The notes beneath the pieces were generated by a model. It ran no database searches and was not told the DNA's origin. It saw only the letters and a list, made by a program, of their open reading frames with translations. The translations under genes and the position numbers were made by a program. 64,000 bases of DNA from an uncultured Castellaniella sp. (lineage in GTDB: Bacteria > Pseudomonadota > Gammaproteobacteria > Burkholderiales > Burkholderiaceae_B), in assembly GCF_937988725.1 (NCBI RefSeq), contig NZ_CALKHS010000010.1:1178001-1242000 (forward strand), in the 5' to 3' direction. How positions within the stretch are numbered: position 1 is the stretch's first letter; every line of letters begins with the position of its first letter. Positions 34,191 through 41,689 of the stretch are shown here, piece by piece.

Positions 34191-36401
34191 TCAGCCCCCG
34201 GCGGCCCGCCGGTCCAGCAGCCACTGCCGGAAGGCGGCTTCATCCAGCGGCCGCGAAAACAGGTATCCCTGGCCTTCCTCGCAGCCCGAGGCCTGCAGCG
34301 CCAGGCGCTGCGCGCTGGTTTCGATGCCTTCGGCAATGGTGGCCACCTGCAGATGCCGGGCCAGCGCGATGACCGTCCGTGCGATGCCGAAATGATCGTC
34401 CCCGCCCTGGGGGCCGCTGACGAAACTGCGATCGATCTTCAGCCGGTCCAGGTTCAGGCGCTGGATCACGCTGAGCGAGGAATAGCCGGTGCCGAAATCA
34501 TCCATGGCCACCTTGACGCCCCGCGCGCGCAATTCATCCAGGCGCCGGGCCAGCACGTCGATGTTGCCGATGGCCACCGATTCCGTCAGCTCGATTTCCA
34601 CCTGTTTGCCCGGAATCCCGATTTCATCCAGGATGCCCAGCAGCCTGTGGACGAAATCGGGTTCCGCGAACTGGACGTGGGAGACGTTCACCGCCACCCG
34701 GAAATCGTCATCCACCAGGCCGGCCAGCGACTTGCGCCAGTTCAGGGCCGTGCGAAACACCCATTCGCCGATCGGGATCATCAGGCCGGATTGCTCGGCC
34801 AGTGGAATGAAGCGGTCGGGCGGAATGAACAGCCCTTCGGGAGTCTTCCAGCGCAACAGGCATTCCGCCCCCATCACCCGGCCGTCTCCCAGATGCACGA
34901 AGGGCTGATAGTTCAAAAACAGATGCTCCGCCGAAAAAGAGGCCCGCAAGCGGTTCAGCATCTGGATCCGGTCCCGCGCCGCATCCGCCTGGGCGGTCTC
35001 GAACATCATGGACTTGCCCCGCTGGAAGCGCTTGGCCTGCTTCAGCGCGGCCCCGGCGTTCTTCAGGACCGCCACCCCCGGCAGCCCGTTGCCCTTCAGG
35101 CGGATCAGGCCCGCGGTGGCCGACAGGCGCAGAGGTTCGCCGCCCGCCATTTCCAGAGGTTCGGCAAAAACCTGTGCGATATGCTGCGACGTCACCTGGG
35201 CGCCCGGCCCATACAGGCCGAAGAGATCCCCGCCCAGCCGGGCCACCAGGGTCTCCGCGGGAAAAGCCTGCCGCAATTTCCGGGCGACCGCCAGCAGCAC
35301 GGCATCGCCATAGCTGTCGTCCAGGATGCTGTTGATCTCGGAGAAATTGTCCAGATCCACCAGGGCCACGACGTCCATCCCCGAGGCCTGCGCATCGATG
35401 GCGGCCACCATGGCATTGCGATTGGGCAGGCGCACCAGGACATCCTGATAGGCCAGGTCATTGATGTCCAGATACAGCCGCAGGTTTTCGAAGGCGATGG
35501 CGATATTGCCGCAGAAGATCGCCAGCAGGCGCTGCTCCAGGTCCGACAAAGGGCCGGGCGTGTCGACGAAAACCGCCAGATCCTGCTGGCCCCGGCCGGA
35601 AAAGAACAGGCCCACGCCGTCCTCGAAGCAATGCCGGCGCTCGTCCAGCGTCTGCTGCAGACGGATCCTGACGCGCTCGTCGGGCACGTCGCGCAGCGGC
35701 ATGCCCGCCCAGGAATCCTCGTGGCTGGCTTGCGCCAGGATGCAGCGCGGCGAATCGAGTTCCCGGATGGCGGCGCACACCGGGCGTTCCGCACCGACGT
35801 TCAACAGGGCGCGCAGCTGCGCCATGATGCCGCCGACGAATGCCGGCATGCCCATCGGCTTGCCCAGTTCGAGCGTGGCGGACAGGATCTGCTCCAGCCC
35901 CCGCCGCCCCGATTCCAGCCGCCGGATCTGCGCATAGGAACGGATCGCCATGGTCAGGCTGGTGAACAGGCGTACCTGGGTCAATTCGGACTTGGTCTTG
36001 TAATCGTTCAGGTCGTACTGCCGGATCGTATCGATCTCGGGCGCATAGCCCGGCTGCCCGGTGCGCAGGATGATGCGGATGGCCTGCCTGCCCAGCTCTT
36101 CACGAATGCGGCGCACCAGCTGCAGCCCTTCGTCGTGGCCGCCCATGACGACATCGATCAGCGCCACGGCAAAGTCGTCGCGCCGCGACAGCAGTTCCAT
36201 CGCCTGCGCCGCGGAATAGGCATGGCTGAATTCGATCGTCCTGCCCTCGATTTCCATGCCTTTCAGCGCCAGGCGCGTGGCCGCATGGACGTCCGGCTCG
36301 TCATCGACCAGCAGCACCTGCCAGCCCCGGGCCTGCGGGCGTTCCGCCGGCCCGTCCGGTTCATCCATGAAGACGAAGGCTTCATCGTCACGATGCGCCA
36401 T
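34191..36401 (-). CDS. Response regulator with DUF3369, degenerate GGDEF and EAL domains
   Basis: About 736 residues from ATG 36401, preceded by AAAGGGG. A receiver domain (VLLVDDEPDVHAA, ALIDVVMGG with the phospho-Asp, RTGQPG, YKTKSEL) leads into a DUF3369 sensor-like region, then a GGDEF domain reading GGDLF, so cyclase activity is unlikely. The EAL domain keeps the metal and catalytic residues (NVSHVQF, EIELTES, MDDFGTGYSSL, LKIDRSFV, EGIET) but its signature reads ECLLRW instead of EALLRW. It is probably a c-di-GMP phosphodiesterase switched by phosphorylation from the kinase next door. c-di-GMP typically controls LapA-type adhesin retention, a possible link to the cluster at the window start. 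Confidence 0.92.
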   Translation of the reverse strand: MAHRDDEAFVFMDEPDGPAERPQARGWQVLLVDDEPDVHAATRLALKGMEIEGRTIEFSHAYSAAQAMELLSRRDDFAVALIDVVMGGHDEGLQLVRRIREELGRQAIRIILRTGQPGYAPEIDTIRQYDLNDYKTKSELTQVRLFTSLTMAIRSYAQIRRLESGRRGLEQILSATLELGKPMGMPAFVGGIMAQLRALLNVGAERPVCAAIRELDSPRCILAQASHEDSWAGMPLRDVPDERVRIRLQQTLDERRHCFEDGVGLFFSGRGQQDLAVFVDTPGPLSDLEQRLLAIFCGNIAIAFENLRLYLDINDLAYQDVLVRLPNRNAMVAAIDAQASGMDVVALVDLDNFSEINSILDDSYGDAVLLAVARKLRQAFPAETLVARLGGDLFGLYGPGAQVTSQHIAQVFAEPLEMAGGEPLRLSATAGLIRLKGNGLPGVAVLKNAGAALKQAKRFQRGKSMMFETAQADAARDRIQMLNRLRASFSAEHLFLNYQPFVHLGDGRVMGAECLLRWKTPEGLFIPPDRFIPLAEQSGLMIPIGEWVFRTALNWRKSLAGLVDDDFRVAVNVSHVQFAEPDFVHRLLGILDEIGIPGKQVEIELTESVAIGNIDVLARRLDELRARGVKVAMDDFGTGYSSLSVIQRLNLDRLKIDRSFVSGPQGGDDHFGIARTVIALARHLQVATIAEGIETSAQRLALQASGCEEGQGYLFSRPLDEAAFRQWLLDRRAAGG

Positions 36402-36616
36402 GGAACCCCTTTGATTTTTATCGCGTATTGTCGGCCGGGCGATGCTCCCGGCATCGGATGACACCCAGCTTACACCACGGTAATAACCATGATTGAGGGG
36501 AAGAAATGGCACTCTTGGGCCTACTGGCGCGCTTTACGGGGCCTTGTCGGCAGGGTGGCAGCCGCCGGCCGCATGGCGGCGACCCGCGGAAATGCTTGCT
36601 TTCGGACGTGAACGAT

Positions 36617-36639
36617 TTATCCACGCCGCTTGTGGACAA
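36617..36639. repeat. 23-bp palindrome, copy 1 (paired DnaA-box-like sites)
   Basis: TTATCCAC, 7-base spacer GCCGCTT, GTGGACAA. The arms mirror each other except at one position, and each half differs by one base from the consensus DnaA box TTATCCACA or its reverse. The same architecture recurs 112 bases to the right. Function unknown. Confidence 0.7.
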
Positions 36640-36728
36640 GCCCATGGACAAGCTGCGGGTTATCCCTGAATCTTCTGTCTGATCAAAGACTTGGATGCAC
36701 TGCACAAAAAATGCCCGGTGTGTCGAAC

Positions 36729-36751
36729 TTGTCCACGGAAATTGTGGACAA
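36729..36751. repeat. 23-bp palindrome, copy 2 (paired DnaA-box-like sites)
   Basis: TTGTCCAC, 7-base spacer GGAAATT, GTGGACAA: perfect 8-base arms. Same spacing and nearly the same arms as copy 1. Between and beside the copies, TTATCCCT (36660-36667) and AGGGATAA (36756-36763) form another inverted pair. The block could be a site for DnaA or for an unidentified dimeric protein. Confidence 0.7.
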
Positions 36752-36799
36752 GGTTAGGGATAAGGGGGCGGGATTTTGGGGATTTTGTTTGTGGGTCAA

Positions 36800-36834
36800 G
36801 GGGTTGGGGGGATGGGGTGGGGGATGATCGGGGG
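36800..36834 (+). other. G-rich tract with G-quadruplex potential
   Basis: Four G-runs (G4, G6, G4, G5) separated by loops of only two, two and one bases between 36800 and 36823, followed by a fifth run at 36830. Short loops predict a very stable quadruplex on the plus strand. It lies at the left edge of the lower-GC block. Confidence 0.6.
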
Positions 36835-37304
36835 AGAAATCCGCAGAGAAACCCGGCACCTTTCCGTATGAACGCACAGGCGCCGACCTATGCAGGTAAG
36901 CCCCCATAGGCCTAAACGAATCTCTTCATGGAGATCAACGTCTGGTCGATCACTACAGCCGACTGCTCTCGGCCGGCGGCAGACAACCAAGAATTGTCCT
37001 AGCTGCCCACCACCAGACAAACCTCAGCCATTCGCACCTGTCAGTCGGCGCCGTACGCCGTTGTGATTGCGAACTTCTCGACGAATACGACGCCAACCTA
37101 TCGCTGCTACTCTAAGGTCAGTTACTCGACTTAATCGCACTAAGCTGAAGATTAAGGCAAACGGTCGGAGATCGAAATCACCTACTCAGTACGGAGTATC
37201 CACCAAGATCTGGTACACTTTGTTTCATACTAAGCGGAGAGGCTCGGCGATCCTGAAAGGAGGAGGCAGAGCAATAGCGCTAATACGCGCAATGCCCCTG
37301 ACGT

Positions 37305-38378
37305 ATGGCGACCAAAACAAAGACATCGCGCAAGCCACGGAGAAATAAATTCGAGGTTCGGAGAGGGTTGATTCCGCCCTCGGCACTCGTCATGCATTTT
37401 TCTCCCGACCAGTGGGAGAAGTTCATTGAGGCTGCATGCCGCCTGCGTCCTCTAGAGGGCGGTGCAGGATACGTCTTTGTGAAGCAACTCGGCGGCGCAG
37501 GCGACGGCGGACGAGATGTCGAAGCCCGACTCGTAACGGATCTTCTGCCACGCAAATGGGATCTTTACCAAGCCAAGCATTACGGTGCAGGACTCAAGCC
37601 CTCAGAATTCTTCCCAGAATTAGCAAAATTCTTCCTGCATCTTGCCGCCGGGACGTATCCAACGCCCCGCTTCTATTTCATCTGCGCGCCTATGGGCGTC
37701 GGCAACGATCTGCATAATCTTCTCAGCAAGCAAGCAGAATTCAAGCGCCGCTTTCTCGCAGATTGGACCGCTGAGAAAACCGGACTCAAGGCTCGTGCTA
37801 TCGAGCTGACACCAAAGGTGCGTCAACTGGTTGAAGATTATGACTTCTCAACTATCCTTGAATGCCAGATCCGCGACCTTCTGGCATGGCACTCCTTAGA
37901 TAGAAAAGCTCACTTCCATCTATTCGGAATCGAACCGGAACGAGGTGACGATCCAAACGCACCACTTATGCCGAGCGGTCAAGAGTTAGGTTATGTGGAA
38001 GAACTCATCAAAGTCTATTCAGAGCACTCTGGACAGCCGTTGACCTTGGACGAAATCATGCAAGTGCCCAAGTATGGTGAACATTTTCAAGATCAGCGCG
38101 CGCTTTTCTACTGCGCCGAGGGCCTGAAGATTTTTAGTCGCGACCTCTACGGCGAAGAAGAATTTACAGCGTTGATGGAGATGGTGCTTATTGGAATTCG
38201 CCCGATCGCAAACAGCCTGCAGCACTCTACAGGAGTCGAACGGCTGGATGCCAGCCTCAGCGGTGCCACATCGCTGAAGGTCAGCGATAGCGTACTTGCG
38301 CCAAGACTCCGACCGGGTGATCTGCCGGGAACATGTCACCACCTCGCAAATAGAGGAAGGCTAAAATGGGTCAAGTAA
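37305..38378 (+). CDS. ABC-three-component system nuclease-domain protein (predicted restriction endonuclease-like effector)
   Basis: 357 residues. A basic head (MATKTKTSRKPRRNKF) precedes a domain like Mrr/PD-(D/E)xK restriction endonucleases: the helix with W37-E-K-F and E42, then GGAGDGGRD ending at D71, and Q89-A-K91 in WDLYQAKHY, which fits D...QxK catalytic spacing. The C-terminal part ends with GDLPGTCHHLANRGRLKWV, the Cys-His-His-Leu-Ala-Asn pattern that I associate with the C-terminal domain of ABC-3C effector proteins. A stop codon just upstream fixes 37305 as the first ATG. It overlaps the next gene by 13 bases. Role: predicted DNA-cutting effector of a defence system; function inferred. 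Confidence 0.82.
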   Translation: MATKTKTSRKPRRNKFEVRRGLIPPSALVMHFSPDQWEKFIEAACRLRPLEGGAGYVFVKQLGGAGDGGRDVEARLVTDLLPRKWDLYQAKHYGAGLKPSEFFPELAKFFLHLAAGTYPTPRFYFICAPMGVGNDLHNLLSKQAEFKRRFLADWTAEKTGLKARAIELTPKVRQLVEDYDFSTILECQIRDLLAWHSLDRKAHFHLFGIEPERGDDPNAPLMPSGQELGYVEELIKVYSEHSGQPLTLDEIMQVPKYGEHFQDQRALFYCAEGLKIFSRDLYGEEEFTALMEMVLIGIRPIANSLQHSTGVERLDASLSGATSLKVSDSVLAPRLRPGDLPGTCHHLANRGRLKWVK

Positions 38379-38884
38379 GGAATTCTCACCGAAAAAAACT
38401 GCTGATCTTCAACTCGCCGTTCGAGCTCGGACTACGAATGGTCTATCTTCTGCAAGCACTCAACCCTTCAGGTGCAGATCTTCAGAAGCTTGTACTCCTA
38501 GATTACGCTGTGGTTTATTCAGCAGACCTCAATGGTCCCAGTAGCCTGCATACACCGGTACCCTTTAGAGGTGCTGAGCTTCTTAGCCGTAGGGAGTTGA
38601 TTGAACAAGGCCTCTACTTGATGAGTACACGCGGGCTGGTGACTGCCTCCTGGGACTCCAACGGAATCACCTACCACGCGGGCGAGGTGGCACGCCTCAT
38701 GACCACTGCACTGGCCTCGGCTTACATGAGAAAGTTGGAAGAACGTTGCCAGTGGGTGGCCGAATTTTTTGGGCAAACAAGTTCTATAGATTTGATGGCA
38801 CAGTTCGCTGATGGCGGGCATCTTTGGGGGGCAGAGTTGGAGAACGTTGCAAGTAGTGGGGGGAGTTCATGGCAATTGTTTTGA
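38366..38884 (+). CDS. ABC-three-component system middle component
   Basis: 172 residues, no enzyme motif. It begins MGQVRNSHRKKLLIFNSPFE and contains a compact helical domain (LGLRMVYLLQAL, LVLLDYAVVYSADL) and a winged-helix-like stretch (LLSRRELIEQGLYLMSTRGLV). This fits the small middle component encoded between effector and ATPase in ABC-3C loci, where it is thought to bridge the two. The gene overlaps both neighbours (13 and 16 bases), strong evidence for coupled synthesis of a three-part complex. Confidence 0.78.
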   Translation: MGQVRNSHRKKLLIFNSPFELGLRMVYLLQALNPSGADLQKLVLLDYAVVYSADLNGPSSLHTPVPFRGAELLSRRELIEQGLYLMSTRGLVTASWDSNGITYHAGEVARLMTTALASAYMRKLEERCQWVAEFFGQTSSIDLMAQFADGGHLWGAELENVASSGGSSWQLF

Positions 38885-40704
38885 CTCGCCTCCAATCCAT
38901 CGGCCCCGACCGCCTTGACGCAGCTATTGAGTTTCACGACAAACGTTCACTAATACGCGGACCTAGCGATACTGGGAAGTCATACATACGCGATTGTCTC
39001 TGGTACCTACTTGGAGGCGACAAGGTTCCCAAAACCTTTCCCCTGGCAGAGGGCTACCAGGAGCTGCTGCTTCGATTTACAAGTGAGGGGATGGAGTATG
39101 AGGTCCGCCGAGCCCTTAACGGGGGAGCTGCGGCAGTCTGTAAGCGTCCATTGGGTAGAGATCAAGATTTTGAGGCTCATGACCAAGACATCGGTGAACT
39201 GCTTGTTGAACTGAGCAATGCGAAGGATCATCAGATAATCCGCTCATTGAGCGAACGCGGTCCGGTCACCGGTGACGATGTTCGTCATTGGTCTCTGTGG
39301 TCGCAAACAACCATCTTGAGCGATGAGCCCACCAGCGGACCTGGCTTCGGTGCAACGAAGCGGATATCGTCGTTTAATCTCTTCCTCACAGGCACCGACG
39401 ATGCCGCAGTACAGCTCCGCAAGAAATCCTCTGAAGTGGAGCGTATCAAGGGGCAACTGACCTCTGCAGAAGACGCGCTAAAGCGTGTGCAGGTCGGGTT
39501 GCCGTCCAATTCCACACGAGAGGATGTCGCAGACGCGCTCAAGCGTGTCGATGCAACCTTGAGCGCAATCACGGCTCAGTATGAAGAACGCGCTGCCACG
39601 CTCCGGGGTTTGCGGCGTGAGATCGGAGACACATCCGACATGCTTTCAAGAGCCACCAGTTTACGCAACCATGCCAGGGCCATGATCGCGCGCTTCCATC
39701 TGCTTGAGCAGAAATACTCCAACGACATGGAAAGGCTCGGCGCTGCGGGCGAAGGCATCGCCTTCTTTGAAGAATTACCTACATTACCATGCCCGTTATG
39801 TGGAACACCTACAAACGTCCAGCCCGCCCCGAACGACCTTCGGTCGGATGCACCTCGGCGGTACCGGGCAGCGATCAATGCGGAAGCGGAAAAGATTCGT
39901 GGCCTGCGAATTGGTCTCTTGGCAGCTCTCGAGAACGAACGTCGCCGCTTCGCCACGTGGGGTGCTGAGGTCGACAAGCATATGGATCGACTATCGGAGC
40001 TCCAGGGACGCGAAGAGGCTGTAATGCTAGGGACTCGAATCGAGTTCTCCGCAAATCCAAAGGAACTTGCTATACGACGCAGCGAACTCGCAGCACAACT
40101 GGCGACCTTTGACGAGGTAGAGCGACTAAAAGCAGAGATTGAGCGGCTTAAGAAGTCGAAGTTGCGCCCCAGGGTTCAAGTGGTACGAGACGGCGGCACC
40201 TTTGGAAGATCTGTGGCAAATGCTGCTAAGGCTCTTTTGGAAGCTTGGGGATTCCAAGACATCAAAAGCATCGCGCTCGACAGCGAGCAGTGCGATTTGG
40301 TCATCAACGACAGGCCCCGTCTTAGCTATGGTGCGGGTCGGCGAGCGATCTACCTGACTGCATTGATCATCGCCCTGATGGAACACGCACTTGCCCATAA
40401 TCATCCGCACCTCGGCATTGTTGTCGTGGACTCGCCATTAAAAGCCTATGCAGACCCCGAGTCCAATGAGCAGAGGGACATCCCCGTCGGAACAGTAACC
40501 GATCAGTTCTATCGGTGGCTGTCGGAATTCGCTGGCATTGGCCAAGTTATCATTTTGGAAAATGAGCGCATTTCAACTCAAACATCTGAACTGCTGCATC
40601 CGATCGAATTTTCTGGCATCCCTGGCGTTGGCCGACTTGGATTTTACCCTTCGCAGCCACACCCTAAAACTCCTCAAAGAGATAATGATTCGTTTTCCAA
40701 ATAG
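38869..40704 (+). CDS. ABC-three-component system ATPase (DUF3732-like, SMC/Rad50-related)
   Basis: 611 residues. Walker A is GPSDTGKS (31-38). Coiled-coil arms lie at about 180-295 and 335-430, and at their tip C308-P-L-C311 resembles the CxxC zinc hook of Rad50. The second ATPase half has the signature-like LSYGAGRRAIYLTALI (485-500) and Walker B LGIVVVDSPL (515-524), where the usual catalytic Glu is a Ser. The Walker A Lys and the hook suggest ATP-driven clamping on DNA or on invading structures. It likely senses the trigger and activates the nuclease protein. Start overlaps the middle component by 16 bases. Confidence 0.85.
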   Translation: MAIVLTRLQSIGPDRLDAAIEFHDKRSLIRGPSDTGKSYIRDCLWYLLGGDKVPKTFPLAEGYQELLLRFTSEGMEYEVRRALNGGAAAVCKRPLGRDQDFEAHDQDIGELLVELSNAKDHQIIRSLSERGPVTGDDVRHWSLWSQTTILSDEPTSGPGFGATKRISSFNLFLTGTDDAAVQLRKKSSEVERIKGQLTSAEDALKRVQVGLPSNSTREDVADALKRVDATLSAITAQYEERAATLRGLRREIGDTSDMLSRATSLRNHARAMIARFHLLEQKYSNDMERLGAAGEGIAFFEELPTLPCPLCGTPTNVQPAPNDLRSDAPRRYRAAINAEAEKIRGLRIGLLAALENERRRFATWGAEVDKHMDRLSELQGREEAVMLGTRIEFSANPKELAIRRSELAAQLATFDEVERLKAEIERLKKSKLRPRVQVVRDGGTFGRSVANAAKALLEAWGFQDIKSIALDSEQCDLVINDRPRLSYGAGRRAIYLTALIIALMEHALAHNHPHLGIVVVDSPLKAYADPESNEQRDIPVGTVTDQFYRWLSEFAGIGQVIILENERISTQTSELLHPIEFSGIPGVGRLGFYPSQPHPKTPQRDNDSFSK

Positions 40705-40926
40705 CTATCACGGAAAACCAATGCAGGCGACTACGCTTCGCCAAGTCTAGCCGCAAGACGTATCTAAATAACCCGTCGCTGTAGTTTCCATCACCAGCTC
40801 TGAAAGTCGCTAACTCAATTTAGCAATCAAGGCAATATTTACATCATGACATCTTCAATTCAATAACACAGAAATATATTTCTACCAAGCATCACCTCTA
40901 AATCCATTTTAGAGTTAATATCACCA
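40705..40926. promoter_or_regulatory. AT-rich spacer before the membrane-protein gene
   Basis: 222 bases with no gene, strongly A+T-rich from about 40,790 onward (for example runs such as CAATATTTACATCATG and AATATATTTCTACC). It probably contains the promoter of the following membrane protein, which would then be expressed separately from the three coupled genes. No clear -35/-10 pair could be fixed. Confidence 0.35.
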
Positions 40927-41541
40927 ATGCCCCTGAAAGAAAAAATTATCGAAGAATTTAAGAGAGGGCCGATCACAGTTACAGCAACTGTCATTGGCGT
41001 ACTAGTTGCTGCCATCAGCTTGCTTGTTGCTTTACTTCAGTATGCGGGCCCTCCAATGATCGCAACATCAATTGCCGGACCGACAACCTCAAGCTTTCAA
41101 CTAACCAATTTCCTTTTAGTAACGTCATTTTTCATCGCGAGTTCCACAGCACTTGCATCTCTTATACACTCCCTTGACCAATCATATCCGTTTCACGCCA
41201 TGATTCTTTCTGTCCCGACGGCGGTACTATCAGCGTTTCTCTCTTTAGTTGTACTGCAATTGGCTCCTCCTCGACCCATAACAGAACAAACTTTTAAAAC
41301 AGCGAAAGACGTTGTTTTTTGGGCTACGCTGTTTGTATTTCTAGCGATAAATGGTCGATCCACCGCCGAGAGCATAATCATTCAGGGACATTCAGAGCGC
41401 CCTCACTCTGAAACCGAACAATCATCAGGCAGAAAAAATGATATAGGAGGAGAAATAGCTATCCTACTGATAATGCTGGTGGTATGGAGTTCATTTTTCT
41501 CTGCAGGACTCTCCAAGCTGGTGCAGCTCTTCTTGGAGTAG
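40927..41541 (+). CDS. Unrecognised multi-helix membrane protein of the island
   Basis: 204 residues, no family recognised. Five hydrophobic segments: about 17-40, 62-84, 90-112, 126-142 and 174-198, with a short polar loop (SERPHSETEQSSGRKND) before the last. The N terminus is charged (MPLKEKIIEEFKRG). Codon use is AT-rich, unlike the flanking housekeeping genes, matching the island. It could be an accessory or membrane effector of the conflict system, or an unrelated passenger. Translation start is the first ATG after the AT-rich spacer. Confidence 0.65.
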   Translation: MPLKEKIIEEFKRGPITVTATVIGVLVAAISLLVALLQYAGPPMIATSIAGPTTSSFQLTNFLLVTSFFIASSTALASLIHSLDQSYPFHAMILSVPTAVLSAFLSLVVLQLAPPRPITEQTFKTAKDVVFWATLFVFLAINGRSTAESIIIQGHSERPHSETEQSSGRKNDIGGEIAILLIMLVVWSSFFSAGLSKLVQLFLE

Positions 41542-41622
41542 CCGAACGGAAAATCAGAGTCCGAGACTTGATCCGCGCAAGAGCGTTACAACTGAGCAAT
41601 AACTTCCGCTAGTTCCACACAG

Positions 41623-41669
41623 CCCCTCCCCCCAACATTGAACGATAATACCCCCTACCCCTCCCCCCC
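41623..41669 (-). other. C-rich tract (G-rich on the minus strand) just before mutS
   Basis: Five C-runs of four or more bases (near 41623, 41628, 41651, 41658 and 41663). The last three have loops of one to two bases. It mirrors the G-rich tract at 36,800-36,834 in inverted orientation, at the other edge of the lower-GC block. It also occupies the mutS leader region, so a structure here could affect mutS expression. Confidence 0.55.
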
Positions 41670-41689
41670 AAGCAGACCGATTCCCCCGC

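Larger units (their letters stand above)
36402..37304. other. Gene-free region: palindrome pair, G-rich tract, then lower-GC DNA
   Basis: About 900 bases without a convincing gene. From the left: the upstream region of the EAL regulator; two 23-bp palindromes (36617-36639, 36729-36751); a G-rich tract (36764-36834); then, from about 36,900, DNA of lower GC that leads into the conflict-system genes. A strong ribosome-binding-like AAGGAGGAGG occurs near 37257-37266 but is about 38 bases from the next start codon, so it does not serve it directly. Confidence 0.6.
36900..41689. other. Probable genomic island carrying a conflict system, inserted upstream of mutS
   Basis: Codon use and base composition differ visibly from the flanking genes: A/T-ending codons are common and AT-rich spacers occur at 40,705-40,926 and 41,542-41,620. 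Contents are the three coupled ABC-3C genes and one membrane-protein gene. G-rich (left) and C-rich (right) tracts lie at the edges. No integrase, transposase, tRNA or clear direct repeat is seen, so the way it arrived is unknown and exact ends are uncertain. Confidence 0.65.

Noticed and set aside
36617..36763. Chromosomal replication origin
   Set aside because: DnaA-box-like motifs are present, but no dnaA, dnaN, gyrB or rpmH nearby and no clear AT-rich unwinding element beside them; kept only as a palindrome finding.
36691..36909. Short frames across the G-rich tract
   Set aside because: The sequence is low-complexity Gly/Trp-rich translation of G-runs, not protein-like.
37067..37348. 93-residue frame just before the conflict-system genes
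   Set aside because: No domain, basic random-looking composition, overlaps the true start at 37305; likely chance.
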